Of a stretch of 64,000 nucleotides of DNA, positions 48,561-60,460 are shown piece by piece. Positions within the stretch are counted from its first letter, which is position 1, and the number at the start of each line of letters is the position of its first letter. Source of the DNA: Monilinia fructicola (taxonomy: Eukaryota; Ascomycota; Leotiomycetes; Helotiales; Sclerotiniaceae); the NCBI GenBank assembly GCA_008692225.1, contig VICG01000010.1:1488001-1552000 (forward strand). Direction: 5' to 3'. Made by a program: the position numbers and the translations under genes. The notes under the pieces were generated by a model. That model searched no databases and had not been told where the DNA came from. It was given only the letters and a program-made list of their open reading frames with translations.

Positions 48561-48849
48561 CTAAATTTTTAGCTTTTTTTGGATAGTGGAAATTTTGCAT
48601 GCATGAGAAAGAAGGGCTGATTAATTTCACAACAAAAGAAAACGAAAGACATCAATTTTTTCTTCCTTTGAGCTCAGCAACTCTCACATGGGTGGAAATC
48701 TTTCTCTGGTTCATGTTAGATCAGAATTTCCATGCACATTAAGAAAATTTTGGTAAAAGTGTATTAAGCCCATTCTGTCAAGGAGACTTCCAAAAATATG
48801 AAAAAATGGATATATGGCAACGGATTCAAACCGATGATACTCAGGGTAA

Positions 48850-48945
48850 CTCCCCACGCAGGGCTCGAACCTGCAGCCTCAAGATGAACTTTCAGACATG
48901 AACATCTGTTAGAAGTCTTGCGCGCTACCATTGCGCCAGCAGGGA
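48850..48945 (-). tRNA. tRNA-Arg(TCT) with intron
   Basis: On the minus strand: acceptor TCCCTGC/GTGGGGA (two G-T pairs), D-arm GCGC-AATGGTA-GCGC, anticodon stem CAAGA/TCTTG, loop CT-TCT-A..A with anticodon TCT at 48911-48913 (reads AGA). An intron of about 24 nt follows position 37. T-arm GCAGG-TTCGAGC-CCTGC; discriminator G. It lies about 290 bp from tRNA-Leu, tail to tail. Confidence 0.92.
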
Positions 48946-49287
48946 AATCTTTTGATTCTGATTGACTACGAGGACCTAAAAGCCTATATATTTAAATAAG
49001 ACTAGTGGGATGTCCAAGGGAAAGAGGAAGAGAGATAATACAACAGGGAAAAGTGAATATCAGTGCTGGATTGTCTGGATGACAAGGTGAAAACTCTGAT
49101 AAAAAAAAAAGTCGACTACCGAGAAATGAAGGGGTTGAACCGAGACGACCCACCCGCCACGCTTATTCAGCCCCACCAAATCCAACCAACCTACAATACT
49201 TACTCATTTTGCACTTTTTAACATTCGCTTCAAAGTTCCGCACTGAGTATATATTCTGAAGTTCAACAACGATCGTCACAACAAATC

Positions 49288-49361
49288 GGCCGGATGGTGT
49301 AGTTGGTTATCACGTGTCCTTAACACGGACAAGGTCCTGGGATCGTGCCCCAGTCTGGTCA
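49288..49361 (+). tRNA. tRNA-Val(AAC), atypical T-loop
   Basis: 74 nt, no intron. Acceptor GGCCGGA/TCTGGTC, D-arm GTG..CAC, anticodon stem TGTCC/GGACA with loop TT-AAC-AC (anticodon AAC), T-stem CTGGG/CCCAG, discriminator A. The T-loop reads ATCGTGC where TTCGANT or similar is expected: position 54 is A and 58 is T, so the usual T54-A58 pair is reversed, and the internal B-box promoter is altered. All stems pair, so it may be functional or a recent pseudogene. A run ATTTTT lies about 25 nt downstream. Confidence 0.8.
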
Positions 49362-50565
49362 TCAGTTGACGAGTGAATGTCACATATTTTTGCCATTTTT
49401 GCACATTCTTCTAAAGATCATGTGCTGCCATCCCGGCGCAGTACTAGATATCTCAGTTCACTGCTCCTCCTCCCTTTTGAGATTCGAGGATTACCCAGGG
49501 TGAAATTGTGCAAATCTCATCATCGCTGGCCTTGCGCTACAAACAAAAGTTAGGGATGTCGGTGTTTGGAGGTGGGGAGGGGGCCGGTTGTGGGCCTTGT
49601 TTTCCCTAATTCAGTCCGTGTTTGCTTGCCAACTGAATTCTAGCTTTTTGGCTTTGCTGCATGGAATGCAATCACAGCTCTCAACTGTGCGCGTGTTATT
49701 TTTTATTGTTCAATGTTTCAAGTCGTGGATAGTTGCTATTAATCAGTTATCAATGGTACGAAAAGAGCAAATAAATCTCGGAGATAAACTCAAGTACGTA
49801 AATAGCCTCACTTTACTACGGTTTCGTTGACAGGACTTCGGACTTGCCCCAGGATGGCAATGAAATACAGTTTTCGGAGGCATTTGGACGAATTGGGCAA
49901 GACTTTTATGTATTGGTCTTTTTACAAGATGGCTCTGAGAATTCAAAAGATTCCCCAAGGGAAGTCCGAGAGATTTATACCTAAGTTCTGTTCAATCTAG
50001 CAATCGATTGGCTTCCTTCCACCTTCCACCTCGCCCTCTTCCTCTAGTACTCATTTAGCAAGTATGCTTTTGAGAAATTGAGTCGGATATTTCTAAAAGC
50101 TAATAACTGCCTTATCTCGACTGAAATGTTTTTTCATCAAAAAGTAGTAGGAAGCAGTATTGAGATTGAAGAGTCAAACTACAGAAGTTCTTGAAGAGAG
50201 ACTAAATTCAAATTTACACCATTTTAACGGAAGCAATTCCTCCTGAAAAAGAACATACTAGAGCGTAGTTGTTCTATTCCAAACCGATTGCAACACTGTT
50301 TCCCAACTTCTATATTCTAGCTAACAGCTTGTACAAGCATGCTACTCTGAAACCTATGCTGAAGCCTTGTATTCAATGAGATGGCTGTTGAGGTCAACAG
50401 CCATCTTTCCGATTTAGATGAGAACTGATGATATCAAGGGGTGATTCTTGATATCTAGGTGCACCACAAAACGTCGAGGTTCAGGCCTTACGGGCGATCT
50501 CCAAACTCAAGGTACACTCCCTACTATTGAACTCCCACTATCTCGACTTGGCATAGAATGTTCAA
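49362..50565. other. no gene seen; hairpin
   Basis: Spacer after the tRNA genes. It contains a perfect 13-bp inverted repeat with a 2-nt loop at 50379-50406 (AGATGGCTGTTGA..TCAACAGCCATCT). The frame at 49588-49830 has no recognised motifs. Confidence 0.35.
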
Positions 50566-51731
50566 TCATTTGATTTCGGGAATTTGGATTCGCCATTTAA
50601 GGTATACTTCTGATATCCCTTTCCCCTCGCTGAATGCCATGACATTATTTTTCTCGAACGAATCATCGGTCCGCATTGGTCCTCCATCCGACCAAAATTT
50701 CTGCTCTTTATTCCGATTATCCCATGTGTAGCGAGACCAGACTTTGCCGCGAAACTAAGCTTGTAAGATGAAACACAATTGCAAAGGAGTAATATTTTGT
50801 GAAGTCTCAGAACAAGATTCAAGCATATAAATAGAAATTGACTCGCACTTATCTGAATCCTCTTCCGAGGCTAGAAAGACATCAAAAAATTCCAATCCTA
50901 TCAATTAGATACCCTTGAAGCTTTGTTCGTCTGCCTGCCTCCAATCAGAGATCTCCTTGTCTCCCGTTCACCGAGATAATCATTTTGAACTTTCGTGCCG
51001 GGCCTGTACATCATGTTTCAACCAAAAGGCTAGAGATGTCAAGTTTGACTTTTGACATTCGAAGTCATCTCCATTCATATCAAGGCGAACGATATTATCG
51101 CGTTAAATCAATTGACATATTGATAGATTGTCATCCAATGGCTCGAAGCTACCGAGTCAAATTCTCATCTTTAACCTCAAAATTCTCCATTATCCATTCC
51201 ACCTTTTTTTGGGCTGCTACAATAGACCTACAATGTGGATTCTCTCAATAAGGCCATGAGATATGGTAGAAAAATCGACAGTATCGTAAGGAGGTTTTCA
51301 AAAACTTTCACATGGGCCGTGGAAAATTATTGTACACGTGCAACCAAGCAAGAACGTTTGATGGATTTCCAAGCCCCTTTCGTCAAACTATAAGAACTTC
51401 TTGTTTAATGCCTTTGGAGCAATCAATATTCTCATCGGTCAAGTGTTGAAGTAGAAATTAAGGATTTGAAGATTTGTTACCCCTTCATCCTTGGAGGCTT
51501 TTTCTGTGTGCCCCCAAATCCCTAGTGCAAGAAATTTAACCTGTGAATGAACAAAGCTAGCTCCACTAGAAACTTGCTATGTACTATACAGTACATAGTC
51601 ACCGGTACCTTTTCGATCTCATAATACCCAATACCAAGATTCCGAAAGCCTTGCGAATCTCCGAATACCGTCGGCGGGGCAAGGGAGGCCGTATCATTGA
51701 AGTTTCGATCAAGAGCCTGGTTATAAGTCAT
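50566..51731 (-). CDS. possible unassigned gene, exons incomplete
   Basis: Two coding-like patches lie on the minus strand. The terminal patch 50566-50754 follows a plausible TTAG acceptor and encodes 62 residues (KVWSRYTWDNRNKEQKF, WSDGGPMRTDDSFEKNNVMA, FSEGKGISEVYLKWRIQIPE) ending in TGA. The upstream patch from about 51731 encodes MTYNQALDRNFNDTASLAPP and FGDSQGFRNLGIGYYEIEK, then meets a possible GTACCG donor. Intermediate pieces (NDYLGERETRRSLIGGRQTN near 50930; VEWIMENFEVKDENLTR near 51180) could be exons. I could not build a continuous model or name a family; parts may be decayed. Confidence 0.3.
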
Positions 51732-54700
51732 TCGTGGTTATGATCGTTCTTGAACCTCCATCTTTGCTGCATTGAGTGCAATGATAGTAGTATGGGGGGA
51801 GGGGTGGGGATCACTGTTGATTCACTATACTGGAAGTGGGGGTAGTACCCAATTAGTGATTTGTGTGAGCAGTGAGGTAAAGATATGGCTCGACAGATCT
51901 ACCAAACCTCCTAAGAGAGAGTCAAGCGGACCCCAAGCATGCAGCCTAAATTGTCGCAAACTCCTGATCTGAAGAACTCTCATGCAATGCCTTGCCATCT
52001 TCGTGATATACGCCGCCGTGCAACGTGCCTCCAATACCTATTCCTCATGGCGCAGCCACTGATTTTTGTATATCATTGTGATAGTGTTCCACGATGCAGC
52101 AGAAAATGCCAATTCTAATACAGATGAACTGTAGAACAAAACCCCATGATCCTGATATCAAGAAGTTTATGTATAAACTCCTTGTAGTATTGTAGCACTG
52201 ATATTTGATGTAGCCATGCATCAAAAGGCTGAACATAGATGAGGCTTACATCATGGATTTGGAGATATCGATAGTCCCATGACTCAATGTGGAGGGAAAC
52301 ATGGAGGAAGAAAGGGCGCTTTTGTCCAACCAAGGCTGTGCAAGTATCCGTTGTGAAAGTGCAAGTTCAGATAATGCAAGTGCCCGTTGAAATAGGATCT
52401 CTTTCCCTCAGCTAAGGGATTAAATATATTGCGATGATGGTTTGACGAAATGCGGGGTAGCAAACAAACGCTCTCGGGGTCCTCGTACAGTGAGATGGTA
52501 AGAACACTGCGTTGGAGATACAGCTATAGTTGGTAACTTGGTATGTAGTGACTTCATCTCATTGAACTTAACGAACCGTTCGTATGTGCCAGCGTATCAA
52601 CTGATGCGGAATGCATAACCAATTTCATCATGATCAACACATAAAATCTTGGAAAGTTGGGGAGGAAGAGGAGCAAACACACTTGCGGTCACAACCGCTC
52701 CGCATGTAGAAGGCGTATAACCTTATACGCATATAACCTTATACTTCCACTTAGGGGTAAGTTGAAAAGGAAACTCGAGCCGAATAGAGTGTCTAGTAAT
52801 ATCAGAATCAATATCGGAAAGCTTGAGTTAAACATTCCGAATGTGCATATACTTACCAAACTAGTTCAGATGAAGCCTATTGAACCCCAGAAAATCTGCC
52901 ACGATTCTGCACAAGCAGCTCCATCACGGAAAAACTTCCATTGGATCCATTGAACACCACTGAACCCCTAACACAAGGAAAAGTCAAATGAATACTATAA
53001 CCGTTCTTTGATTTGACAGTTGAATCTTATCGTCGATGAGAGGTGTCCTTTTGATTCTGAAATCTTGGAGGAGCAAGGTTAGATATACAAATGGAGCGAG
53101 GGATGACGTTAATATCAGTCGATATACGTCGATATACGTCGGAGAATTTGCATCGTTTGGAGGTTATTCCTTGTGCACCCTGGTTCATTCTTGGGGATCT
53201 CCAAAGCTTACCGCGGTTTGAATTGGCGCTGCCTTGATGCATGTTAACGGTTACTGGTATCTTATTGGTATGATAACCATATATAGACTGGTTGCTATTG
53301 GTTGGACGTCTATGCCATGTCACACTTTAACTACAGTAGTGCTTTACGGAGCATGCTGAGAAGCGGTAGCCACTGGCCACTTGCAAGTATGTAATGTCCG
53401 TAAGGAAAAGAATATTATAAGAACAAGAATAAGGATAAGGATAAGAATGGTAATGATAAATCAATTAGCGCCCGGAAAAGGCAATTTAGGTTGGTTCGGT
53501 TCGCTCCGGTTAGATGAATTAAGGAGATTTAATGTTACCTAACGGCTAAAGCCATACACATAATGCTACATGTAACATGAGCATACTGTACAGTACTAAT
53601 TAGGTTCAAATTGGTTGGGTGAGAACGACCCGCCCCTCGAAAGCCTTTCTCTTATTGCTCTTCCCAGTTCTACTGCCGTGCTATAATTGTAGACTTGTAC
53701 TGTACTGGACAGTCCTCTCTGTACAGTGTACAGCAACTAACTGTATGCATGCATTAGCCTTTGGGTGGCTTGTAACTTGTAAGGCTTGGGCAGGTTTTTG
53801 CTGTGGACTTTTGGGGAACGTGCATGAAAAACTTTTAGAAAATCAGCCCACTATATGAGATTCTCGTCAGTTATGCCATTTAAAAACTGCATCCTAAGCT
53901 TTCTAATGGTGCTAATACATTTCGAGGTCCGATAGTAGTTCCAATCCAAGTAATATTCGATGACTTTCATCAGAAAGAAACCGAGAGGCATGTGCTTGCT
54001 CCTCATACACACTTTCCAATCAACCAATCAATATTTGCTCTTCTACACAAACCCAGACGCAAACCCAGACGCAAACCCATACACAAACCCATACACAAGA
54101 TGACAGACACGGGTCCATAATGAGATCTCGATGACATTCGGAGAGGCTTCGCGGTATTGGGGTCGGTAAGTAAATGTATGTACTGCACAGTACTACTGGT
54201 ATGTCTACTTCTGAAATATTCAACCGAAGCAGTTGCTGATGGATAATGCTAATTTCTTGATTGATTGAGTGGTTGATTGATCGATCGTTCTTGTGCTTGC
54301 TTCGAGGCTTGGAAGAACTCACACAGCACTCTACCGATGCATGTATGAGTGCAGAAGAATCTATCGAATCAAACTGAAGTTATATGAATCTAGATACATT
54401 CCTGCCTACTGCCTATTATGGTATCACTACTTTCTACATGCTCAATACCACAGCCTTATTCGAGTTATTTTGTTATATTAGATTAGATGATATTCTGCTC
54501 TTCTATCCCTTGAACCCTTTTCTTTATTCCCATCTAATGCCCAGAACATTAGTTCTAGCAGTCCCCAGTTGTCTTTTCGATTCAAGTTCACTCGACTATC
54601 GTATTGCTCGCTTCTGAGGATGATTTCTACTCTTACATTCTAAACCTTGACGGAGTCCCCCGCGTATGTAACAGTTCAGTGAACCATAATAAGGTCTGGA

Positions 54701-55223
54701 TTCGGCGTCGATACCCACAATTCATTCTAACATCACATCATCCAAATCGTGATACTCGTATGATAACGAAGATGAACCGGTACTAAGGCTTGAAAGTTCG
54801 ACAAACGTCTTCTTACCATATGGTCATTCCGGGGAATTATTAGTGTCCGAATTTTTATATTGAAACTGGGAGACTTCAAAGGTCATCCCCTCTTATGAAT
54901 TATTTAAAAGCTCCATACCCCAAAATACGACCAATATTACAACGCCACAACCAGATCATAAAAAGATATCAAGTCATCACATAAGTCGAAACATCGAAAC
55001 ATCCAATTCGCATTCAAGGTTTATCCTTTACATCATTCATATTTTCAAACGCCTTATTCACAGTCACTTCCTTTGTCGGGCTTTGTAACTTCATCAACCT
55101 CGGCATTCCCCAACAAACATAGGCTTCGGTATATTCTTTCAGAGCCCCAATTCCACTTTAATATCCTCCGAGGAGTAAGCTTTGACTTACCCCAATTCAA
55201 ATTGATATCATCAAATCTCCCCA
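51732..55223. other. gene-poor spacer with small repeats; SREBP-type gene upstream region
   Basis: No supported gene. Dodecamer-like repeats at about 54048-54100 (ACCCAGACGCAA, ACCCATACACAA), purine repeats at 53405-53450 (AAGGAT/AAGAAT units) and several GTACTGTAC-type palindromes (12-bp TACTGTACAGTA at 53584; GTACTG..CAGTAC at 54180). The last 250-400 bp should include the bHLH promoter and 5' leader. The leader contains short upstream frames, for example 55073-55288, which overlaps the start out of frame. Confidence 0.4.
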
Positions 55224-56746
55224 ATGGCAAGTGTGATTTGCCAAAAGCCTGCCGTCGATTACTTCACATTGTCACGGCAGCAAACTGAAGTAAGTGCACT
55301 ATCATATCTTTCACAAACCTAAAACGAAGACGACGATAGCTTTAGCTTTTACTTGAACTTGTCCGGACTCCCCGGATACATATCATGTGGAGAAACTCCA
55401 CCTCGTGAAAGGGCTCTTGACTTCTCCATATTCCAAAAATCACTCCATATTAGGGCATTGACTGACAACTATCTTTTATAGCAAAGTCCATCTCCATTCA
55501 ACTGGGACAGTGAGCCTGCACTTGTCAATAACTCAGATTCTTGTGACTCTATCCTTCCATCACCAACCTCATCTAACACAATCTTCTCCAAACCTTCTTA
55601 TATTCTCCCAAAAGAAGAATCTTTTCAAAATACCAACCGTAAATCCTCCACAGGTCAAGCATTTGACTTTGGCACCTTTGAAGATTGGATGCGTTGGGAC
55701 GATCCAAGTGACACAGCTCTATCACCAACCTCAGATCTCTTCCCAGAACTCAAGATTGAGCCCCTCTCGCCTAATATGAGCGGCCTAGAGCTCTCCCGCA
55801 ACCTTTCAAGTATCGACGAGGCAGCAGTATTCGGCGATGATAATTTGGTTGAAACTGGAGAACAGCTATTTCAACCGACACCCAGCAATCTTATGAGCTC
55901 TCCCATCATCGACATCCCATCCAGAGAAGGTTTATACTCCACACCTCTTTCCTGGGCACGACCTCAAATCAACTCAAACATCAACTCAAACATTCGCCGC
56001 TCGCAAAACATTCCCCAACCTCAACAGCAACCTATGCTCTACAACCGCACTCTTACTCCCCAAGAAGAAATTCAACTTCGAGCCATAGCCATGCCCCAAC
56101 AAACTCAGAATACCTCCACATATCCCACCTCGCCAATCTCATCCAGAGGCTCACCATCACATTCCCCGATCTCGAGGCCAACACGCCAATCCAACTCAAA
56201 TTCCAACCACCCCAACAATCTGAAACGAAAATCATCAGCTTGTTCTTCAGACTCGAATTCTGATGGTGAAGATGAAATGCCCGTCCGTCATCCACCGATC
56301 AAGAAGACTGCTCATAACATGATCGAGAAACGATACCGAACGAACTTGAACGACAAGATTGCTTTGTTACGAGACAGCGTTCCAAGTTTGAGGGTAATGA
56401 CGAGGAAATGCTCGAGGGGACAAGAAGATGGCGATGAGCATCTCAATGGCGATGACGAGGAGGAAGATTTACAAGGTTTAACACCAGCACATAAGTTAAA
56501 TAAGGTATGTTTTCAACCTAATCTAGATGACATTTTGAGACTAATAAAAATCCATAGGCAACAGTCTTATCCAAAGCAACAGAATACATCAACCACCTCG
56601 AAAAACGCAACAAATACCTTCAAAAAGAAAACGCATCTCTTAAATCACGCATCGAAGCTTTCGAGATGTTGGTCATGTCCAGCCAGACACAAAATGGTGC
56701 TCCACAGCAAACAAATGGAATGCAAAGAGGAAGATATGGATCATGA
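55224..56746 (+). CDS. SREBP-type bHLH transcription factor (SrbB-like)
   Basis: Nuclear DNA-binding regulator. Exons 55224-55289, 55482-56504 and 56558-56746; introns of 192 nt (GTAAGT..TATAG, branch TGACTGAC) and 53 nt (GTATGT..CATAG) join in phase, giving 425 residues. The N-terminal two thirds is Ser/Pro/Asn/Gln-rich with activation-like acidic patches ([15 protein letters not shown]). The bHLH spans residues about 294-395: [32 protein letters not shown], a long acidic loop ([14 protein letters not shown]), [20 protein letters not shown], then a leucine-zipper-like coil. Tyr307 replaces the usual Arg of bHLH proteins, the mark of the SREBP class. No transmembrane segment follows, so it is not a membrane-tethered SrbA-type precursor; it resembles the short SrbB class linked to sterol, hypoxia or carbon regulation. 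That assignment is from motif memory. Confidence 0.85.
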
Positions 56747-58545
56747 ATGCTAGTGAGGGGCTCACTCGCCAACCGCGAGTTCAAGAGTTCTTGTGAAGAG
56801 GAGGTAATGAAAAACTGCTTGAAGCCAGCAATGTAAAAGAACAAACGGTGTTTGGAGCGGTACTCTCGTGAAAAATCAAAGTCTTGTATTGGTATTTGTC
56901 TTGAAGGCGTTATTTGGGAGCAATGTGACAGGAAAAGGGACGGATAGGAATGGACATGAAAGGAATAGCGAAAGGATACCCGGAAATTTTCAACCAAAAT
57001 TTCAGACAGTTCGGTAGCGCGCACGCTGGAGTTTTGATGAAAAATCGGAATCAATCTGAAATAGATTCTCAAACATATTTTTCTTCCCTCTACTATGTGT
57101 GTGATCTGCTTTGTCTCAGCTGTGTAAAATGATGAACTTTCAACTCGAGATTGGAAATTTGAGTTGCTGTGAAGTCAGATCCATCGTCACAGCTCTTCTT
57201 TTCTCAAGCCCAGGTTCCCTACCAACAATTCTCCAAGTGTCCCACCAAGACTGAGATCCTATAACACTCATCCTATCTTCTCTCATCCCATCGCATTTCA
57301 TCCAAAGTGCATCCTTTCATCCGAACATCACAACGAGGAGGCACCGAGCGAGGTTCAAATCAAACCAATAACAACATACATAACACTGCAAACCTTATCG
57401 AATCCCAGACCAGCGCCCAGGAATCTCCAACCATTACTCATGCATACGCACCGAGTCGTCCAGTCATCACTCTAGCTAGCAGCTACCGACATACATGACA
57501 TACATTTCCAACCCACCCACCGTCCCGCTAGCGTATGGGCTGGTCCGGCCCGCGCAGCATTAGTCTAAAAACCCACCCAATGCATACACCCGCCACGCCA
57601 TCTCCAATCTATATAGTACATCTTCAACGCCACCCCCTCCACGTTGATGTAAATAGCAAAGCAAGCACGAGCCCCAGGATATACAGATCGTACTACAAGT
57701 TCCTATCTAAACACACACCAAATTCCTCCCTCACAAGTGAGTGACAGAGACAAAGAGATCCACCTCTCGTACACTACGCTCGTAACTCTGCAGATCGGAA
57801 AATTTCGGAATCCATAGTATTCCAGCTGACTCCATGAAACATACTTCTCGGAACTCCCGAATCCGAATCACGTTTTTTCTTTTTCACCTCTTCTCAAATT
57901 TGAATATGTAAGACGGAATTCGCCTATTCATATTACTTTTCAGGAGATAGGTTTCACTCCAATGAAATGAAGCGCGCATGAAACTATTCTAATAGTAGTT
58001 TCGCGTGAGAAAGAAAGGGGGCTATGAAACACTCGTACAAGGAAGAAAATGATTCTGTCCGAAATACTGCAGTATTATATGAGATTCGATGCGATGCGAT
58101 GCGATGCGATGAGACGTTGTATGTTTAGTATTCATCCATCCATTCATTGCATCATTCCCCTCGAAAATCTCTGACCTGAATTCATCTACCGGGGGAATGT
58201 ATGTGAGTATCGACTGAGAATCATCTGATTTTCGAATCGAATTTCCATTTCACACTCGGGATAAGGAAGCTGGAACGTATGCGCCAGGAGATGATATTTT
58301 CAATTTCTCAATTTTGTACTCCGAAATTGACTGGACGGGGAAAACTACGTAGTATGTGATGTGAATGCATGATTATTCTTTCGTTCTTTCTTTATCCCTT
58401 CCTATGATACCCATAAAATGACCTTGTTGTTAGCGATCCGGCGAAAGTCACAAACGCCCTGCATACCTTCATTTCTCCCTTGGCTCAATAATACAAGTCA
58501 TCCTCGTCGCACGATCGCCTACACCCTCACTCATGCACTCAAAAC
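56747..58545. other. convergent 3' spacer
   Basis: Between the 3' ends of the bHLH gene and IWS1. It holds a C-rich stretch at 57240-57750 with short frames and a (GCGAT)n repeat at about 58087-58110. Probably long 3' untranslated regions; no gene seen. Confidence 0.4.
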
Positions 58546-60021
58546 TCATGACCTCTTCTTTCCTTGCTTCGTTGTCATCTTTCTGAACGCCTCCACACCA
58601 CCCGCGCCAATAGGCCTCGAGTTTGGATCCAAGCCTCTGCTTGGATCAAAATTGCTTCTAGGTGCGATTGAATAACTGGTATTTGAAGTTTCCATTCTGG
58701 CTCTGTTACTGATGATTTTCGGTGCGAGTAGACGTTGACGCTCAAGTTCACGAGCAGTGAGACCTGTTCTTTGAGAAGGCAATTGTGAGGATTGTGAACC
58801 GGAGGGGCGAATGGCGAGTTGCGCAGCCCTAAAAAGGATGTTAGTGAGAACATTTTGTGTTGAATTGGATGTACATACTGATGATCAAATTCTTTTGTCG
58901 CAACCTTACGCTTTTTATAATCATCACTTCGCTTCAAAATTGGACGTGACCATTCTCCCAATAATCGTTCCGCAATTCTCTTGATTCCAATTTCCGGCCT
59001 TTTACTCTTGGTGTAATATAAAACGACCTTACCGATCCCACTGCTTAGAAGTGCTTCCTTCTCAATTGGTAAACGTGCGAGTGCTTGGAAAAGATCACGC
59101 TGAATGTTGTACGCTGGCAGACTTCCATCATTCAATGGTTCCAAGAAGAACTTGACAGATTGTAAGAAATTGGTATCGGGGTCAACTATAGAATGTTGAA
59201 TGGTGTTGCGATTGAGAAGAGCGACAACTTCTGGTAACATTTCGAGTTTTCTGGTTGCAGGTAAGTTTGCATCTCGAGCAGCATTGTCAGCTTGGCATGC
59301 TTCTTCCATTCGAAGTTTCAAAGCTGCAATCTCATCATCGAATGCTTCTTCCAAATCCTACCATCAAGTTAGGTACGCTTTCTTTCAAAGGATAATATGG
59401 ACATACCACTTCATCCTTCTTTCTTCTTCTCTTGTTTGGATTCTTCAGGGCAGCATCCATAGCCTTATCTAAAGCTCTACGTCTTCTCTCATCAGGTGTA
59501 AGATTCTCGTCATTTTCCGGTTCTGGTGTCGCCTTTCTTCGCTCCTTCGTTCGATCTCTATCCTTTCTCTCACCATCTACTCTCTTGGGCTTTCTAACCC
59601 TCTTTCCATCAATCTCCATTCCATCTGGATCCTCATCCGAGTCTCTGCGCGGCCTCTTTTTCTTGTCTCGCTTTCCTTCCTTGGGTTTCTTGCCTTCACC
59701 TTCCACACGCTTGCGCTTACTGGCCTTCAATGTCTTCGCAACATCTTCATCAATACCAACCATGGGTCTCTCCTCCAATGCAACTTTACTTGCGTCGAAG
59801 TCATCGAAATTGGCTTCATCGACGTCGGAAAGATCCGAATCATTTTCAGATTCAGCTCCGCCCTCTGCATTGTCTACATCATCCATATCGAGATCTGGAT
59901 TGGCCATAGGTGGTTCTGGCGTATCCTGTTCTTGTGAAGTTGGTCTATTTGGATCTCCAGCATCGTTTCCAGCTTCTGGAAGCGGCGTAGTTGGCCTTGA
60001 ATCAAGGTCGGAATCCGACAT
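58546..60021 (-). CDS. IWS1: Iws1/Spn1 transcription elongation factor
   Basis: Partner of Spt6 and RNA polymerase II in elongation and chromatin handling; nuclear. Exons 59407-60021, 58879-59357 and 58546-58828; introns of 49 nt (branch CCTAAC) and 50 nt (branch ACTAAC). Product 458 residues, close to yeast Spn1 (about 410). The N-terminus (1-205) is acidic then strongly basic (FDDFDAS, KRDKKKRPRRDSDEDP). The conserved TFIIS N-terminal (LW-type) helical domain is at about 267-345 (FLQSVKFFLEPLNDGSLPAY, RDLFQALARLPIEKEALLSS, GIGKVVLYYTKSKRPEIGIK, ERLLGEWSRPI). The C-terminal tail is Ser/Arg/Pro-rich and ends KQGKKRS. ATG at 60021 begins the typical acidic N-terminus. It is divergent from the Brl1/Brr6 gene. 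No frame problems. Confidence 0.92.
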
Positions 60022-60460
60022 ATTTGTAGATTGTGAGAAAAGTACAAAGGAGGTTGTTGGTTGGTTTTTTGATTTACTTTGAGGAAATGTTTGTGAATTT
60101 ATCAAAGGGCTGATCGCCAATATTGTACGACTATCGAATTGTGGGAGTAGTGATAGAAGCTGCTGTTGTTGTTGTTGTTGTTGAAGAAGAAGAAGAAGAG
60201 AATAGATTCGAAGAGATTATTTGAATTGTCTGGTCGCAGTTCGCGTTCTATTGAAGTTGCATGATGAAGCTTTGCTTTGTTAATTCTAGCCAGTAAGCGT
60301 TAAGGTTAGCGTCAAAGCTTTAAAAAAATCTTGGTTGCCTCAGGAGCCAGAATGTTTTGTTTACTTTCGACTTTCTAGGTAAAGATTGTAAATATCATCA
60401 TATCACTCCATATCTTCATGTTTGTACTTGAATTTTCACCCCTCAAAAGTTAAAATAGTC
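60022..60460. promoter_or_regulatory. divergent promoter IWS1 / BRL1
   Basis: 439 bp between start codons. It includes a (TTG)n/(AAG)n trinucleotide run at about 60165-60200, probably within the IWS1 5' leader. No specific factor site is claimed. Confidence 0.45.

Noticed and set aside
59432..60082. 216-codon plus-strand frame opposite IWS1
   Set aside because: Ser/Phe/Leu-rich mirror of the acidic/basic IWS1 N-terminus, with no independent support.
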